A program made the translations under genes and the position numbers. Positions 8,632-17,161 of a stretch of 64,000 bases of DNA are shown in pieces. The stretch is from Thiodiazotropha sp040506975 (lineage in GTDB: Bacteria > Pseudomonadota > Gammaproteobacteria > Chromatiales > Chromatiaceae). The notes under the pieces were generated by a model. That model did not search any database. It was given only the letters and a program-made list of their open reading frames with translations, and had not been told where the DNA came from. Numbering within the stretch: position 1 is the first letter of the stretch; the number at the start of each line of letters is the position of its first letter. The DNA lies in assembly GCA_965211775.1 (NCBI GenBank), contig OZ242974.1:186001-250000 (forward strand). Reading direction: 5' to 3'.

Positions 8632-8904
8632 TTATTTACCGGGTTCCATGGGGGTGATATCGATCTCCATCATCCCTTCATCCACTACCAGCTCTTCTTC
8701 GGCCTGCTGCTTTTGCATGTCCTGTTCCGAGATCAAACCCTCGGCAATTTCACGCAGGGCCATCACGGTCGGTTTGTCGTTTTCCCAGGGAAGCAGCGGC
8801 TCCACCCCATTGACCAGCTGACGCGCCCGTTTGGTGGCAAGCAGAACCAGATCAAAACGGTTGTCTACATAGTCCATGCAATCTTCAACTGTGACACGTG
8901 CCAT
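8632..8904 (-). CDS. rpoZ: RNA polymerase omega subunit
   Basis: The omega subunit helps assemble and stabilise core RNA polymerase and contributes to the ppGpp site. The start chosen is the ATG at 8904, giving MARVTVEDCMDYVDNRFDLV, which matches the family; the longer upstream frame is spurious, and GGAGAG lies five bases before this ATG. The 90-residue protein has the conserved LVLLATKRARQLVNG helix (about 20-34) and KPTVMALREIAEGLI (about 43-57), plus an acidic tail. It lies upstream of spoT on the same strand, the standard arrangement; gmk, which often precedes it, is not here. Confidence 0.96.
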   Translation of the reverse strand: MARVTVEDCMDYVDNRFDLVLLATKRARQLVNGVEPLLPWENDKPTVMALREIAEGLISEQDMQKQQAEEELVVDEGMMEIDITPMEPGK

Positions 8905-9009
8905 TGTCGCTCTCCACGGGCGGTGAAATTGGGTCTTTAACCGAAAAAAAGGAAGCAGATGATAAACCATGCCTCTCTTAAAGCCAACTCCGCAAACTGT
9001 TTTGCGCCA

Positions 9010-9840
9010 CTACTTGCGGGCATCGGCAGCCCGATTGCGATTGGACTCATTGAAGAAGCGGGCCGGCGGCTCGCCCAGGTTTTCGCGGAACATGGCTATA
9101 AAAGCACTCGGACTCGCGTACCCCAACTCAAATGCAACCTCGTTAACGGGCGTGCCGTCCGCCAATCTGTTCATGGCCTCCAGCAACCGCAGCCGGCGAC
9201 GCCAGCTGCCGAAGCTCATCCCCAGATGCTTGATGAAAAGCCGCCCAAGCGTGCGTTCACTGGCGCCGGCGTGTGTCGCCCACTCCGCCAGGGTCTGGTC
9301 ATCCGCCGGATCTGCCGTCAGGGTATCGATAATCCTGCGGATTCTCGGTTCGTCGGAAAATGGAAGATGGAAGGGAAACTGCTCGATCTTTTGCAGCTGA
9401 TCCACAATCACCACCATCAGTCTCCATTCCGCGCTACCCTTTGCATATTCATTGCCGATGCGGCTCGCCTCCAGAATCATGGCCCGCAACAGCGGTGTCA
9501 TGCGCAGCACGCAACAGCTGTCGGGCAGCCCGTCATTGTAGGCGGGATCGATGTAGATCGAGCGGAAGGATACCGGCTGGGTCATCTCCACCTCGTGCAT
9601 CACCCCGGGCGGTATCCAGACCGCCTGCGCAGGCGGCACCAGCCAGGCCCCCTTGTCGGTGCTCATTCTCATTACACCACGGATCGCATACAACAGCTGA
9701 CCGCGAAGGTGGGCGTGCCGAGTGACCAGTTCGGCCCCACGCCTCTCCATCGAAATCGAAAGCACAGGCCGTTGCGGATCGATGACATGACCCACATGAG
9801 TGGAGGGATCAACTGTCTTTTTTTCGATATTCATTGTCAT
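9010..9840 (-). CDS. AraC-family transcriptional regulator
   Basis: A 276-residue regulator with an N-terminal cupin-like sensor domain (HAHLRGQLLYAIRGVMRM and WIPPGVMHEVEM, residues about 42-85) and two helix-turn-helix motifs at the C-terminus: LAEWATHAGASERTLGRLF (about 190) and PVNEVAFELGYASPSAFIAM (about 232), followed by the usual F.R..G..P..F ending. It resembles the AraC group that controls a neighbouring permease. It is divergent from the MFS gene with only 44 bp between the starts, so it very probably regulates that gene and perhaps itself. Two ATGs two codons apart are possible starts. The inducer is unknown. Confidence 0.9.
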   Translation of the reverse strand: MTMNIEKKTVDPSTHVGHVIDPQRPVLSISMERRGAELVTRHAHLRGQLLYAIRGVMRMSTDKGAWLVPPAQAVWIPPGVMHEVEMTQPVSFRSIYIDPAYNDGLPDSCCVLRMTPLLRAMILEASRIGNEYAKGSAEWRLMVVIVDQLQKIEQFPFHLPFSDEPRIRRIIDTLTADPADDQTLAEWATHAGASERTLGRLFIKHLGMSFGSWRRRLRLLEAMNRLADGTPVNEVAFELGYASPSAFIAMFRENLGEPPARFFNESNRNRAADARK

Positions 9841-9884
9841 ATTATAGCTATTACGCCAAATTAAAAAGACCCATAATTGTTATC

Positions 9885-11081
9885 ATGGCAAAATCGACTC
9901 GATCAAGACTCCGTCGCCCCGACTTCCTGCTGCTGCTGATGGCTGTCGCTGTACCGCTCAGCTTCGCGGCCTGGCAGACACTGTTGAATAACTTTGCCAT
10001 CGAACGCGCCTCATTCAGCGGACAGGAGATGGGTATCCTGCAGAGTCTGCGAGAGATCCCCGGTTTCCTTGCCTTTGCCGTGGTATTTCTGCTGCTGTTG
10101 ATTCGTGAACAACGGCTGGCCTATATCTCACTCGCCCTGCTGGGACTAGGTACAGCTGTCACCGGGTTCTTCCCGTCGGTGACCGGCCTCTATATCACCA
10201 CCGTTATCATGTCGATCGGCTTTCACTACTATGAGACCCTGCAGACCTCCCTGGCGCTGCAGTGGATCGATAAATCAGATTCCGCAGAGACCCTTGGACG
10301 CCTGATCGCGGCAGGCTCGTTCGCCTCGATCGTCATCTTCGGTCTGATCTGGATGTTTGACTACCGACTGAATCTCGACTACCAGTGGATCTATCTGATC
10401 ATGGGAGGGCTTACCCTGGTAATCGCCTCGATTGCCTGGTTGGGTTTTCCGCTCTTTCCCCAGAAGACGGAACAACACAAGCACATGGTGTTTCGCAAAC
10501 GCTACTGGCTCTACTACACACTGACCTTTATGTCGGGGGCGCGGCGTCAGATATTTATCGTTTTCGCGGGTTTTCTGATGGTGGAGAAGTTTGGTTACAC
10601 CGTCTCTCAGATCGCCTTACTGTTTCTGGTCAACGCCACCATCAATGTCTTCCTGGCGCCGCGCATCGGCCGGTTGATAGGCCGGATCGGCGAACACCGG
10701 GCGCTGCTGATCGAATACGCCGGCCTGATTCTGGTATTTTGCGGTTATGCCGTGGTGGAGAGCGCCTGGATCGCCGCCGGACTCTACATCATCGATCACC
10801 TGTTCTTTGCCATGGCCATCGCGCTGAAGACCTATTTCCAGAAGATAGCGGCGCCGGAGGATATCGCCTCCAGTGCCGGTGTCAGTTTTTCCATCAATCA
10901 TATCGCCGCAGTGGTCATACCGGCTCTGTTCGGCATTATCTGGCTGAGCTCTCCCGCTCTGGTCTTCTATGCGGGTGCGGCCATGGCGGCTGTATCATTC
11001 GCACTCTCCCTGCTGGTACCCGAAATCCCTGCCATGGGTCGGGAGAGCCGTCTCGCATTCTCCAGCATCGACAGCCGCTGA
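9885..11081 (+). CDS. MFS transporter
   Basis: Major facilitator superfamily permease of about 398 residues and, by hydrophobicity, 11-12 membrane segments. A basic N-terminus (MAKSTRSRLRRPDF) precedes the first segment LLLLMAVAVPLSFAAWQ. The central cytoplasmic loop (FPQKTEQHKHMVFRKRYW, about 200-217) separates the two six-helix halves. I chose the ATG at 9885 instead of an upstream TTG at 9834, which would overlap the divergent AraC start; no strong ribosome site is visible for either. The substrate cannot be inferred. The divergent AraC gene suggests substrate-dependent induction. Confidence 0.88.
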   Translation: MAKSTRSRLRRPDFLLLLMAVAVPLSFAAWQTLLNNFAIERASFSGQEMGILQSLREIPGFLAFAVVFLLLLIREQRLAYISLALLGLGTAVTGFFPSVTGLYITTVIMSIGFHYYETLQTSLALQWIDKSDSAETLGRLIAAGSFASIVIFGLIWMFDYRLNLDYQWIYLIMGGLTLVIASIAWLGFPLFPQKTEQHKHMVFRKRYWLYYTLTFMSGARRQIFIVFAGFLMVEKFGYTVSQIALLFLVNATINVFLAPRIGRLIGRIGEHRALLIEYAGLILVFCGYAVVESAWIAAGLYIIDHLFFAMAIALKTYFQKIAAPEDIASSAGVSFSINHIAAVVIPALFGIIWLSSPALVFYAGAAMAAVSFALSLLVPEIPAMGRESRLAFSSIDSR

Positions 11082-11299
11082 ACCCACGCCGCCCCCCTTA
11101 TTAAACAACACCCGATCGAGACCGGGATGACATTGATTTGGAATCTAGCTATCCTCTCCCGTCTTGTGTCTCAATAAACACCGCGCCCCGCTATGACAGG
11201 CATATTGGCGGGATGAAACAAGGTTTGAAACACCACCATGCGTGGAGGCCCAGAAGCACATTGCGGATCAGTCCCTTCTGCACAAGTTAAAGCAGTTTC

Positions 11300-12967
11300 A
11301 TGAAGATAAAAGTCAGTGAATTTATCGTCAGGTACCTGGAGCGCTTGGGCGTGGATACCATTTTCGGTATGCCGGGCGCCCACGTTCTGCCGATCTATGA
11401 CGCCCTCTATAATTCGAACATTCAGGCCATACTGGCCAAACATGAACAGGGGGCGGCTTTCATGGCCGGGGGAAATGCAAAGACCTCGGGAAAGGTCGCT
11501 GCCTGTATCGCCACCGCAGGGCCGGGTGCCACCAATCTGATCACCGGCATCGCCAACGCCTATGCGGACAAACAACCTGTTATCGCCATTACCGGCGAGG
11601 CGCCGACCTACATCTTCGGTAAAGGGGGACTGCAGGAGAGTTCCGGTGAAGGCGGCAGTTTCAATCAGGCCGCACTGTTCAAACACATTACCCGCTACAG
11701 CAAATCGATCGAGAGAACCGACTATCTGCCGCAAGTCCTGATACAGGCAAGTAAGGCATTGCTTGCCGCCAGCCCGGGGCCCGTGTTACTGAGCATACCC
11801 TTCAATGTACAGGGTGAACTGATCGAAGAAGCACTGCTTGACGATATTATCGTCAAGCAAGACCCGATATACAGCCCAGTTGATGAGGCCAGATTGGACC
11901 GATTCCACAGCCTGCTGCAGCAGGCCCGCCAACCGGTGATCGTCGCCGGCTATGGGGCTGTCCGGTCTGGCGCCCAGGCATCCATCAATACACTTAGCCG
12001 GATGCTGCAGATCCCGGTCGCATCGAGTCTCAAGGGCAAGGGCGTTGTGAGTGAGGACTCCCCGCTCTCCCTCGGCAGCCTGGGCGTCACATCCAGCGGC
12101 AATGCCTATAAGTTCATCGTGGAGAAATCGGATCTGTTGGTGATCCTCGGCGCCGGTTTCAATGAGCGTACGAGTTATCTTTGGGACCACTCCCTGTTGA
12201 AGGATCGAAAAATTGTCCAGATTGACCACGATCCCCATCAACTGGAAAAGGTATTCGACGCCGAACTGGCCATCTGTGGCGATATCCGGAAAGTCATCGA
12301 CGCTCTCCTCGCCATGTTGGACAAAACCGACAAGGCACACCATCCCGTCAACGAGACAGAGAACAGGATTACCGATCTCAAATCATCCGCCGAGGGTGAC
12401 TACACCATATTCAAGTCCGGTTTTTCACTTGCCGAGGCGTTCTTCGATAAGCTGGCCGGGCACTTTCCTCGCCAGACCAGGGTTTTCGATGACAATATCA
12501 TCTTCGCCCAGAACTTCTACGAGGTCTCCAGCAGCAACCGATACTATCCCAACTCCGGCATCTCATCCCTTGGGCATGCCATCCCAGCTGCGATCGGCGC
12601 CCAGTTCACCGCCCGGAAACCCACCTTCGCCATCCTTGGCGACGGCGGCTTTCAGATGTGTTGCATGGAGATTATGACAGCCGTCAACTACCGGCTGCCG
12701 CTGAATGTCGTATTATTCAACAACGGCACCATGGGACTGATTCGTAAAAACCAGCATCAGCTCTACCAACAACGATTCATCAACTGCGACTTCGTCAATC
12801 CCGACTATGAGCATCTCGCCGAATCGTTTGGCATTAACTACAAACAGGTAACGTCTCCGGAGGACTTGGACCATTTGTTTACACAGTATGATCTGCGGCA
12901 GGCAATCAACCTGATCGATATCGCTATCGACAAGGATGCCTTCCCCAACTACTCATCCAAACGCTGA
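11300..12967 (+). CDS. ThDP-dependent enzyme, acetolactate synthase-like
   Basis: A 555-residue protein with the three domains of the acetolactate synthase / pyruvate oxidase superfamily. The pyrimidine domain carries the catalytic Glu in LAKHEQGAAFMAGG (about residue 51) and ATAGPGATNLITGIANAY. The central Rossmann domain spans about 190-330. The ThDP-binding domain has ILGDGGFQMCCMEIMTA...LFNN, the GDG-(about 27)-NN signature (about 450-478). There is no adjacent small regulatory subunit and no ilvC, so it is probably not the branched-chain amino-acid enzyme. It is 23 bp upstream of a glycosyltransferase-like gene and two genes from a sulfotransferase, which suggests it makes a precursor for a modified glycan. 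The substrate is unknown. Confidence 0.85.
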   Translation: MKIKVSEFIVRYLERLGVDTIFGMPGAHVLPIYDALYNSNIQAILAKHEQGAAFMAGGNAKTSGKVAACIATAGPGATNLITGIANAYADKQPVIAITGEAPTYIFGKGGLQESSGEGGSFNQAALFKHITRYSKSIERTDYLPQVLIQASKALLAASPGPVLLSIPFNVQGELIEEALLDDIIVKQDPIYSPVDEARLDRFHSLLQQARQPVIVAGYGAVRSGAQASINTLSRMLQIPVASSLKGKGVVSEDSPLSLGSLGVTSSGNAYKFIVEKSDLLVILGAGFNERTSYLWDHSLLKDRKIVQIDHDPHQLEKVFDAELAICGDIRKVIDALLAMLDKTDKAHHPVNETENRITDLKSSAEGDYTIFKSGFSLAEAFFDKLAGHFPRQTRVFDDNIIFAQNFYEVSSSNRYYPNSGISSLGHAIPAAIGAQFTARKPTFAILGDGGFQMCCMEIMTAVNYRLPLNVVLFNNGTMGLIRKNQHQLYQQRFINCDFVNPDYEHLAESFGINYKQVTSPEDLDHLFTQYDLRQAINLIDIAIDKDAFPNYSSKR

Positions 12968-12990
12968 CCCGCTGTCTGCGACCATAAACG

Positions 12991-14832
12991 ATGGCGTCAG
13001 GCAAATATCAAGCACTGCACAGCTTCTACACTCAATTTGGTACTCACCCATCGTTACAGGTGGCCAGTGAACGCTGGCGGCAGTTGACGACCGCCGGATC
13101 CGACAGCACACATCCAGCCGTCTTCATCGAACTGATCGACAGGGCAACACTGTTCCTCGAGCAGGAGATGCAACGGCGCGACTATCCCGGAGATCTGCTC
13201 GATCTCCATCAACAACTGTTTCTGGAGATGGAGTCCTTGATTGGCGATCAAGCGGTGGATGACCGCTATCGATTTATCGTCGTGATACCTGTCGCAGACA
13301 GGCCCCAGCATCTGCAAAGCTGTATGGACAGCCTGTATCACCTATGCCGGCGATTCAATTATGGCGGTTTCACGGAACAGAAGCGGCAACTGATAACGGT
13401 CTTGATAGCGGATGACAGTAAAGATCCGCATGCCAGAACCCGGATCAAGCGCATACAACAGCAATTTACCCGACAGGGACTCGATACCATCCATTTCGGG
13501 CAGGATGAACAACTGCAGCTGCTGGATCGCCTGACCTCCGCACAACGGCAGGCCCTGACAGGCATCCTTGGCAACCATCCAGCCAGGGCATTCCATCACA
13601 AGGGCGCCTCCATCACCCGCAATCTCAGCTACCTGAAGGTGAAACAGCTCGTGAGTGAAGAAAAACCCGCGCTGATCTGGTTCATCGACAGTGACCAGGA
13701 GTTCCGGGTCAATACACACAGCCAGCGGGACGCTCTATTTGCCATCAACTATTTTCATCGTCTGGATCGAATCTTCAGCGCAACCGACACCCTGGTATTG
13801 ACCGGCAAGGTTGTGGGTGATCCTCCGGTCTCGCCTGCCGTGATGGCCGGCAACTTTCTCCGGGATGTATCAGGATTTGTCTCCGACATTGCCTCTCTGG
13901 GGCCCAACCATAACTGCCGTTTTCATCAGCAACGGATCACAACAGGCGGAGACGCGGCCTACCATGACATGGCGGATCTGTTCGGATTTGACGGCACTCG
14001 GGAAACCTACCGCTATCAGTGCCGTCTGCATGGCCAGCACGACCAGCTAGCCTGTTTCACCGATTTTTCCGAACTCCTCAACCGCTTTTTCGATGGCGGG
14101 CACCTGACCCGGCAAAATTTCTATACGAATCCGCCCGTCGCGACAGACCTCATACCGGCGCGCACACTCTACACCGGCAACTACCTGCTCAGCCCGCAGG
14201 CGCTTGACTATTTCATTCCCTTCGCCACCCTGAAATTGAGAATGGCCGGACCACAACTGGGACGGATCATGAAATCCGAAATGGGCAGTCGATTCGTATC
14301 GGCCAATCTTCCGTTGCTGCATAAACGGACGCAGGACCAGATCGGAGAATCCGAATTCAGGGCGGGTATCGACAAGGGCAGGGCGGGCATCGATATATCC
14401 GGGGAATTCGAACGCCAGTTCTTTGGCGATATGATGCTGTTCAGCCTGCAGGCATTGATTGCGTCCGGATATCCGCAGCAACGATTGAGTGACAGACGGA
14501 TTGAACAGACAGTGAACGATACCGAAGCCACCCTGCTGGATCGCTATTCCCGCATGCAGGACGAGATCATGGTAAAACTGGGACGCCTTGATCAACAGAT
14601 CGGTGATCGACACTGCTGGTGGTGGCGGAATGCCGATGCCGGGGCTGCCATCGAGAACTTTCGACGATTCATTGACAACATGAGATACAACTTCGGTGCC
14701 GGGTCACCCGGGTATGGCATGATCGAGTCAACCCAGCACCGGCAGGTTCGCCGACAACAGATCCTGCAGGCGCTGCGCTCATATAGCGCGGATCGTGATC
14801 TCTGGCGGCAAACCCTATCGCAATTATCATGA
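12991..14832 (+). CDS. large GT-A-like glycosyltransferase-fold protein
   Basis: A 613-residue soluble protein. Residues about 94-145 look like the nucleotide-binding half of a GT-A fold (RFIVVIPVADRPQHLQSCMD, then ITVLIADDSKDP). A DxD-type metal motif is visible at about 233-235 in LIWFIDSDQEFRV, as expected after the conserved Rossmann part. The remaining 380 residues, with TLYTGNYLLSPQALDYFIPFA (about 388-408), do not match a family I know by eye. N-terminal residues 1-90 are helical. The start lacks a clear ribosome site. It is 23 bp after the ThDP enzyme and overlaps the next gene by ATGA. The glycosyltransferase call rests on fold motifs, so the donor and acceptor are open. Confidence 0.65.
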   Translation: MASGKYQALHSFYTQFGTHPSLQVASERWRQLTTAGSDSTHPAVFIELIDRATLFLEQEMQRRDYPGDLLDLHQQLFLEMESLIGDQAVDDRYRFIVVIPVADRPQHLQSCMDSLYHLCRRFNYGGFTEQKRQLITVLIADDSKDPHARTRIKRIQQQFTRQGLDTIHFGQDEQLQLLDRLTSAQRQALTGILGNHPARAFHHKGASITRNLSYLKVKQLVSEEKPALIWFIDSDQEFRVNTHSQRDALFAINYFHRLDRIFSATDTLVLTGKVVGDPPVSPAVMAGNFLRDVSGFVSDIASLGPNHNCRFHQQRITTGGDAAYHDMADLFGFDGTRETYRYQCRLHGQHDQLACFTDFSELLNRFFDGGHLTRQNFYTNPPVATDLIPARTLYTGNYLLSPQALDYFIPFATLKLRMAGPQLGRIMKSEMGSRFVSANLPLLHKRTQDQIGESEFRAGIDKGRAGIDISGEFERQFFGDMMLFSLQALIASGYPQQRLSDRRIEQTVNDTEATLLDRYSRMQDEIMVKLGRLDQQIGDRHCWWWRNADAGAAIENFRRFIDNMRYNFGAGSPGYGMIESTQHRQVRRQQILQALRSYSADRDLWRQTLSQLS

Positions 14833-15359
14833 ATATATTTATTCTCAACGCCGGCAGATGCGGGTCCACGACCTTCGCTCAGGCCTGTCAACACATCAGT
14901 AACTTTTCCGCGGCCCACGAGTCCCGTTCGACACTGACAGGCAAACAGCGGTTGAGCTACCCCGACAACCATATCGAGGCGGATAACAGACTATGCTGGA
15001 TACTCGGCAGGCTCGAGCGTGAATACGGCGACGATGCCTACTATGTACACCTCACCCGGGATCGCCGGCAATCGGTAGAGAGCTTCGTCAAGCGCAAGGA
15101 GTACGGCATCATGCAGGCGTACAGGGAAGGTATTCTCATGGGCTGTCAACAGCAGCCGGCCACGGAGATCGCCTCCGATTACCTGGATACTGTGGCCTGC
15201 AATATCTCGCTGTTTCTCAAAGACAAGCGCCACAAAATGGCCTTCAACCTGGAAAACGCCGCCAGCGACTTTGTCGATTTCTGGCATTGGATAGGCGCCC
15301 GGGGTGAACTGGACAAGGCCCTTGCTGAGTGGCGGACCCGCTACAACGCCTCGGTTTAA
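14829..15359 (+). CDS. PAPS-dependent sulfotransferase
   Basis: A 176-residue protein beginning MNIFILNAGRCGSTTFAQAC, the 5'-phosphosulfate-binding loop of sulfotransferases (GRCGSTT). A second region, YYVHLTRDRRQSVESF (about 74-89), fits the 3'-phosphate-binding LxRDPxxxxxS motif in modified form. It is short for the family but has both cofactor sites. It would move a sulfo group from PAPS to an acceptor, most plausibly a sugar given the preceding gene. The start overlaps the previous stop as ATGA, so it is translationally coupled. It faces DUF2061 and cysC, the PAPS-making gene, across 31 bp. Confidence 0.78.
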   Translation: MNIFILNAGRCGSTTFAQACQHISNFSAAHESRSTLTGKQRLSYPDNHIEADNRLCWILGRLEREYGDDAYYVHLTRDRRQSVESFVKRKEYGIMQAYREGILMGCQQQPATEIASDYLDTVACNISLFLKDKRHKMAFNLENAASDFVDFWHWIGARGELDKALAEWRTRYNASV

Positions 15360-15390
15360 CAGGCCCTTGCAGGTCCCGGGAAAGGCAGTC

Positions 15391-15702
15391 TCACGCAACC
15401 GGAGACTCCGCCTGCAACACCTCCGCTGCGTCATATCGGCCACCCCGGTCTCTCCCGAGTGGTATCCGATTCCAGATCCGCTCATGCAGATAGTAGAGCA
15501 CCATCTTGGTCACCACCTCGGTCAGGCCTATAGCCGCGGCGGTAGTGAGGCTGCCGGTAAAGAACCAGGAGAGCAGGATGGTGTCGATCGATCCGGTCAC
15601 GCGCCAGGAGAGTGCCTTGGCCAGACTGCGTATCGGGCGATCCGATGAAACGGCCTGCCGTGACCGTTTCCCGGCCTTGTTGTCCGCACAGGTAATGAAC
15701 AT
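15391..15702 (-). CDS. DUF2061 small membrane protein
   Basis: A 103-residue protein with the DUF2061 pattern: SLAKALSWRVTGSIDTILLSWFFTG (a first amphipathic/membrane helix) followed by GLTEVVTKMVLYYLHERIWNRIP (about 58-80). Two membrane helices are likely. From memory this domain is often found beside or fused to CysC in sulfate assimilation clusters; here it starts 15 bp after cysC. AGGTGG lies six bases before the ATG. The function is unknown; a role in membrane docking of PAPS chemistry or sulfate handling is only inference. Confidence 0.8.
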   Translation of the reverse strand: MFITCADNKAGKRSRQAVSSDRPIRSLAKALSWRVTGSIDTILLSWFFTGSLTTAAAIGLTEVVTKMVLYYLHERIWNRIPLGRDRGGRYDAAEVLQAESPVA

Positions 15703-15717
15703 CTGTAGCCACCTGCC

Positions 15718-16344
15718 TCAGGCTTCCACAGCAACCGGTTGGTAACCCGCCTGCAGGACCCCGGTACAATGCAGATAGTCCAGCAACTGGTTGACCGCTT
15801 CCGCCACCGGGACTTCGCCGGCATGGATATGCACCTCCGGTTTCTGCGGCACTTCGTAAGGACTGTCGATACCGGTGAACTGCTTGATCTCACCCCGGTC
15901 CGCCTTGGCGTAGAGACCCTTTGGATCGCGCCCCCGGCAAACCGACAGATCCGCATCCACGAAGACTTCCACGAACTGCCCCTCGGGCATGATCTCCCTG
16001 ACCAGGCGACGATCGGCGCGAAAGGGGGAGATAAAGGCAGCCAGGGTGATCAACCCGGCATCGGCCATCAGTCCGGCCACCTCCCCCACCCGGCGAATAT
16101 TCTCCTGACGGTCCTTATCGCTGAATCCCAGGTCACGGCAGAGACCGTGACGCACATTGTCGCCATCCAGCAGATAGGTATGGTAACCCTGGCCGGTGAG
16201 GATCTGCTCCAGTGCCCCGGCGATGGTCGATTTACCGGAGGCACTGAGTCCGGTAAACCAGATCACCAGCGGCCGCTGGCGTTTTTGCTCTGCCCTGGCT
16301 CCCTGGTCCACCGGGTGGGAATGCCAAACGATATTGCTGCTCAT
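15718..16344 (-). CDS. cysC: adenylyl-sulfate kinase
   Basis: Phosphorylates adenosine 5'-phosphosulfate to PAPS. I start it at the ATG at 16344 because AAGGAGC precedes it; the upstream extension in frame is not conserved. The protein (208 aa) has Walker A GLSASGKSTIAGAL (about 34-47), LDGDNVRHGLCRDLGFS (about 66-82), the NIRRVGEVAGLM helix, and FVDADLSVCRGRDPKGLY. It is full length. The PAPS product feeds CysH, and can also feed the sulfotransferase that faces it. It lies 94 bp after cysH; no ATP sulfurylase gene is in the window. Confidence 0.95.
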   Translation of the reverse strand: MSSNIVWHSHPVDQGARAEQKRQRPLVIWFTGLSASGKSTIAGALEQILTGQGYHTYLLDGDNVRHGLCRDLGFSDKDRQENIRRVGEVAGLMADAGLITLAAFISPFRADRRLVREIMPEGQFVEVFVDADLSVCRGRDPKGLYAKADRGEIKQFTGIDSPYEVPQKPEVHIHAGEVPVAEAVNQLLDYLHCTGVLQAGYQPVAVEA

Positions 16345-16438
16345 TGTGAATTGCTCCTTGGATGGTTTGAAAATAAATTGTTCGATTGATCTGTTCTGGA
16401 TTGGCGGGTCAGACCCCACCAAATCGCTTGATCGATGA

Positions 16439-17161
16439 TCATTCGTGGATACCGCACTCCCGCTTCAGGCCGAAAAAGCGGGTCTCCTCCTCGCGCATAC
16501 CCGGCTGCAGCGGACGGCTGGTGTGGACATCGCCCACCGATGCATAGCCCTGTTCCCACAGCGGATGGTAGGGAAGATTGTGTTTCTGCAGATAGCGGTA
16601 CACATCCCGGTCGCCCCAATCGACCACCGGATGGATCTTGAAACGGCCGTCCTGGATCCGCACCACCGGCAGGGCTGAACGGCTGTACGACTGCTGGCGG
16701 CGCAATCCCGCGAACCAGCTGCCGGCATCGAGCGCTTTCAGGGCGCGTTGCAGCGGTTCCACCTTATTGATGCGGTTGTAGTGTTCAATACCGGTCAATC
16801 CCTGTTCCCAAAGGCGGCCATAGCGGCACTCCTGCCAGGCCGGCGAATGCTCGGCACGGTAGACCTGCAGGTTCAATTGCAGGCGTTCGGTCAATTGATC
16901 GATAAAGCTGCAGGTCTGCGGAAAAAGGTAGCCGGTATCCACCAGCACCACCGGGATGTCGGGCACGATACGGGTTACCAGATGAAGCATGAGAGCCCCC
17001 TGGATGCCGAAGCTGGAGGTCAGAACATGTTTGCCGCGAAGGTGGCTCAGAGCCCATTCGATGCGCCCCTGTGCGCTCAATCCCTGCAGCTCATGGTTGA
17101 TCGCCCCAAGATCCTCCGTCATCACCGGTGGCACAGGGGCAATCTGCTCAAGGGAATTCAT
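16439..17161 (-). CDS. cysH: phosphoadenylyl-sulfate (PAPS) reductase
   Basis: Reduces PAPS to sulfite with thioredoxin. The 240-residue protein has SSFGIQGALMLHLV (the PP-loop-like site, about 49-62), VVLVDTGYLFPQT, and the catalytic C-terminal KRECGIHE. The extra cysteine pairs (CC...CxxC) that bind an iron-sulfur cluster in APS reductases are absent, so it is the PAPS-specific type, which fits the cysC gene downstream. The start codon overlaps the cysI stop by 14 bp, so translation is coupled. Expression likely depends on the CysB promoter upstream of cysJ, now separated by mobile DNA. Confidence 0.94.
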   Translation of the reverse strand: MNSLEQIAPVPPVMTEDLGAINHELQGLSAQGRIEWALSHLRGKHVLTSSFGIQGALMLHLVTRIVPDIPVVLVDTGYLFPQTCSFIDQLTERLQLNLQVYRAEHSPAWQECRYGRLWEQGLTGIEHYNRINKVEPLQRALKALDAGSWFAGLRRQQSYSRSALPVVRIQDGRFKIHPVVDWGDRDVYRYLQKHNLPYHPLWEQGYASVGDVHTSRPLQPGMREEETRFFGLKRECGIHE

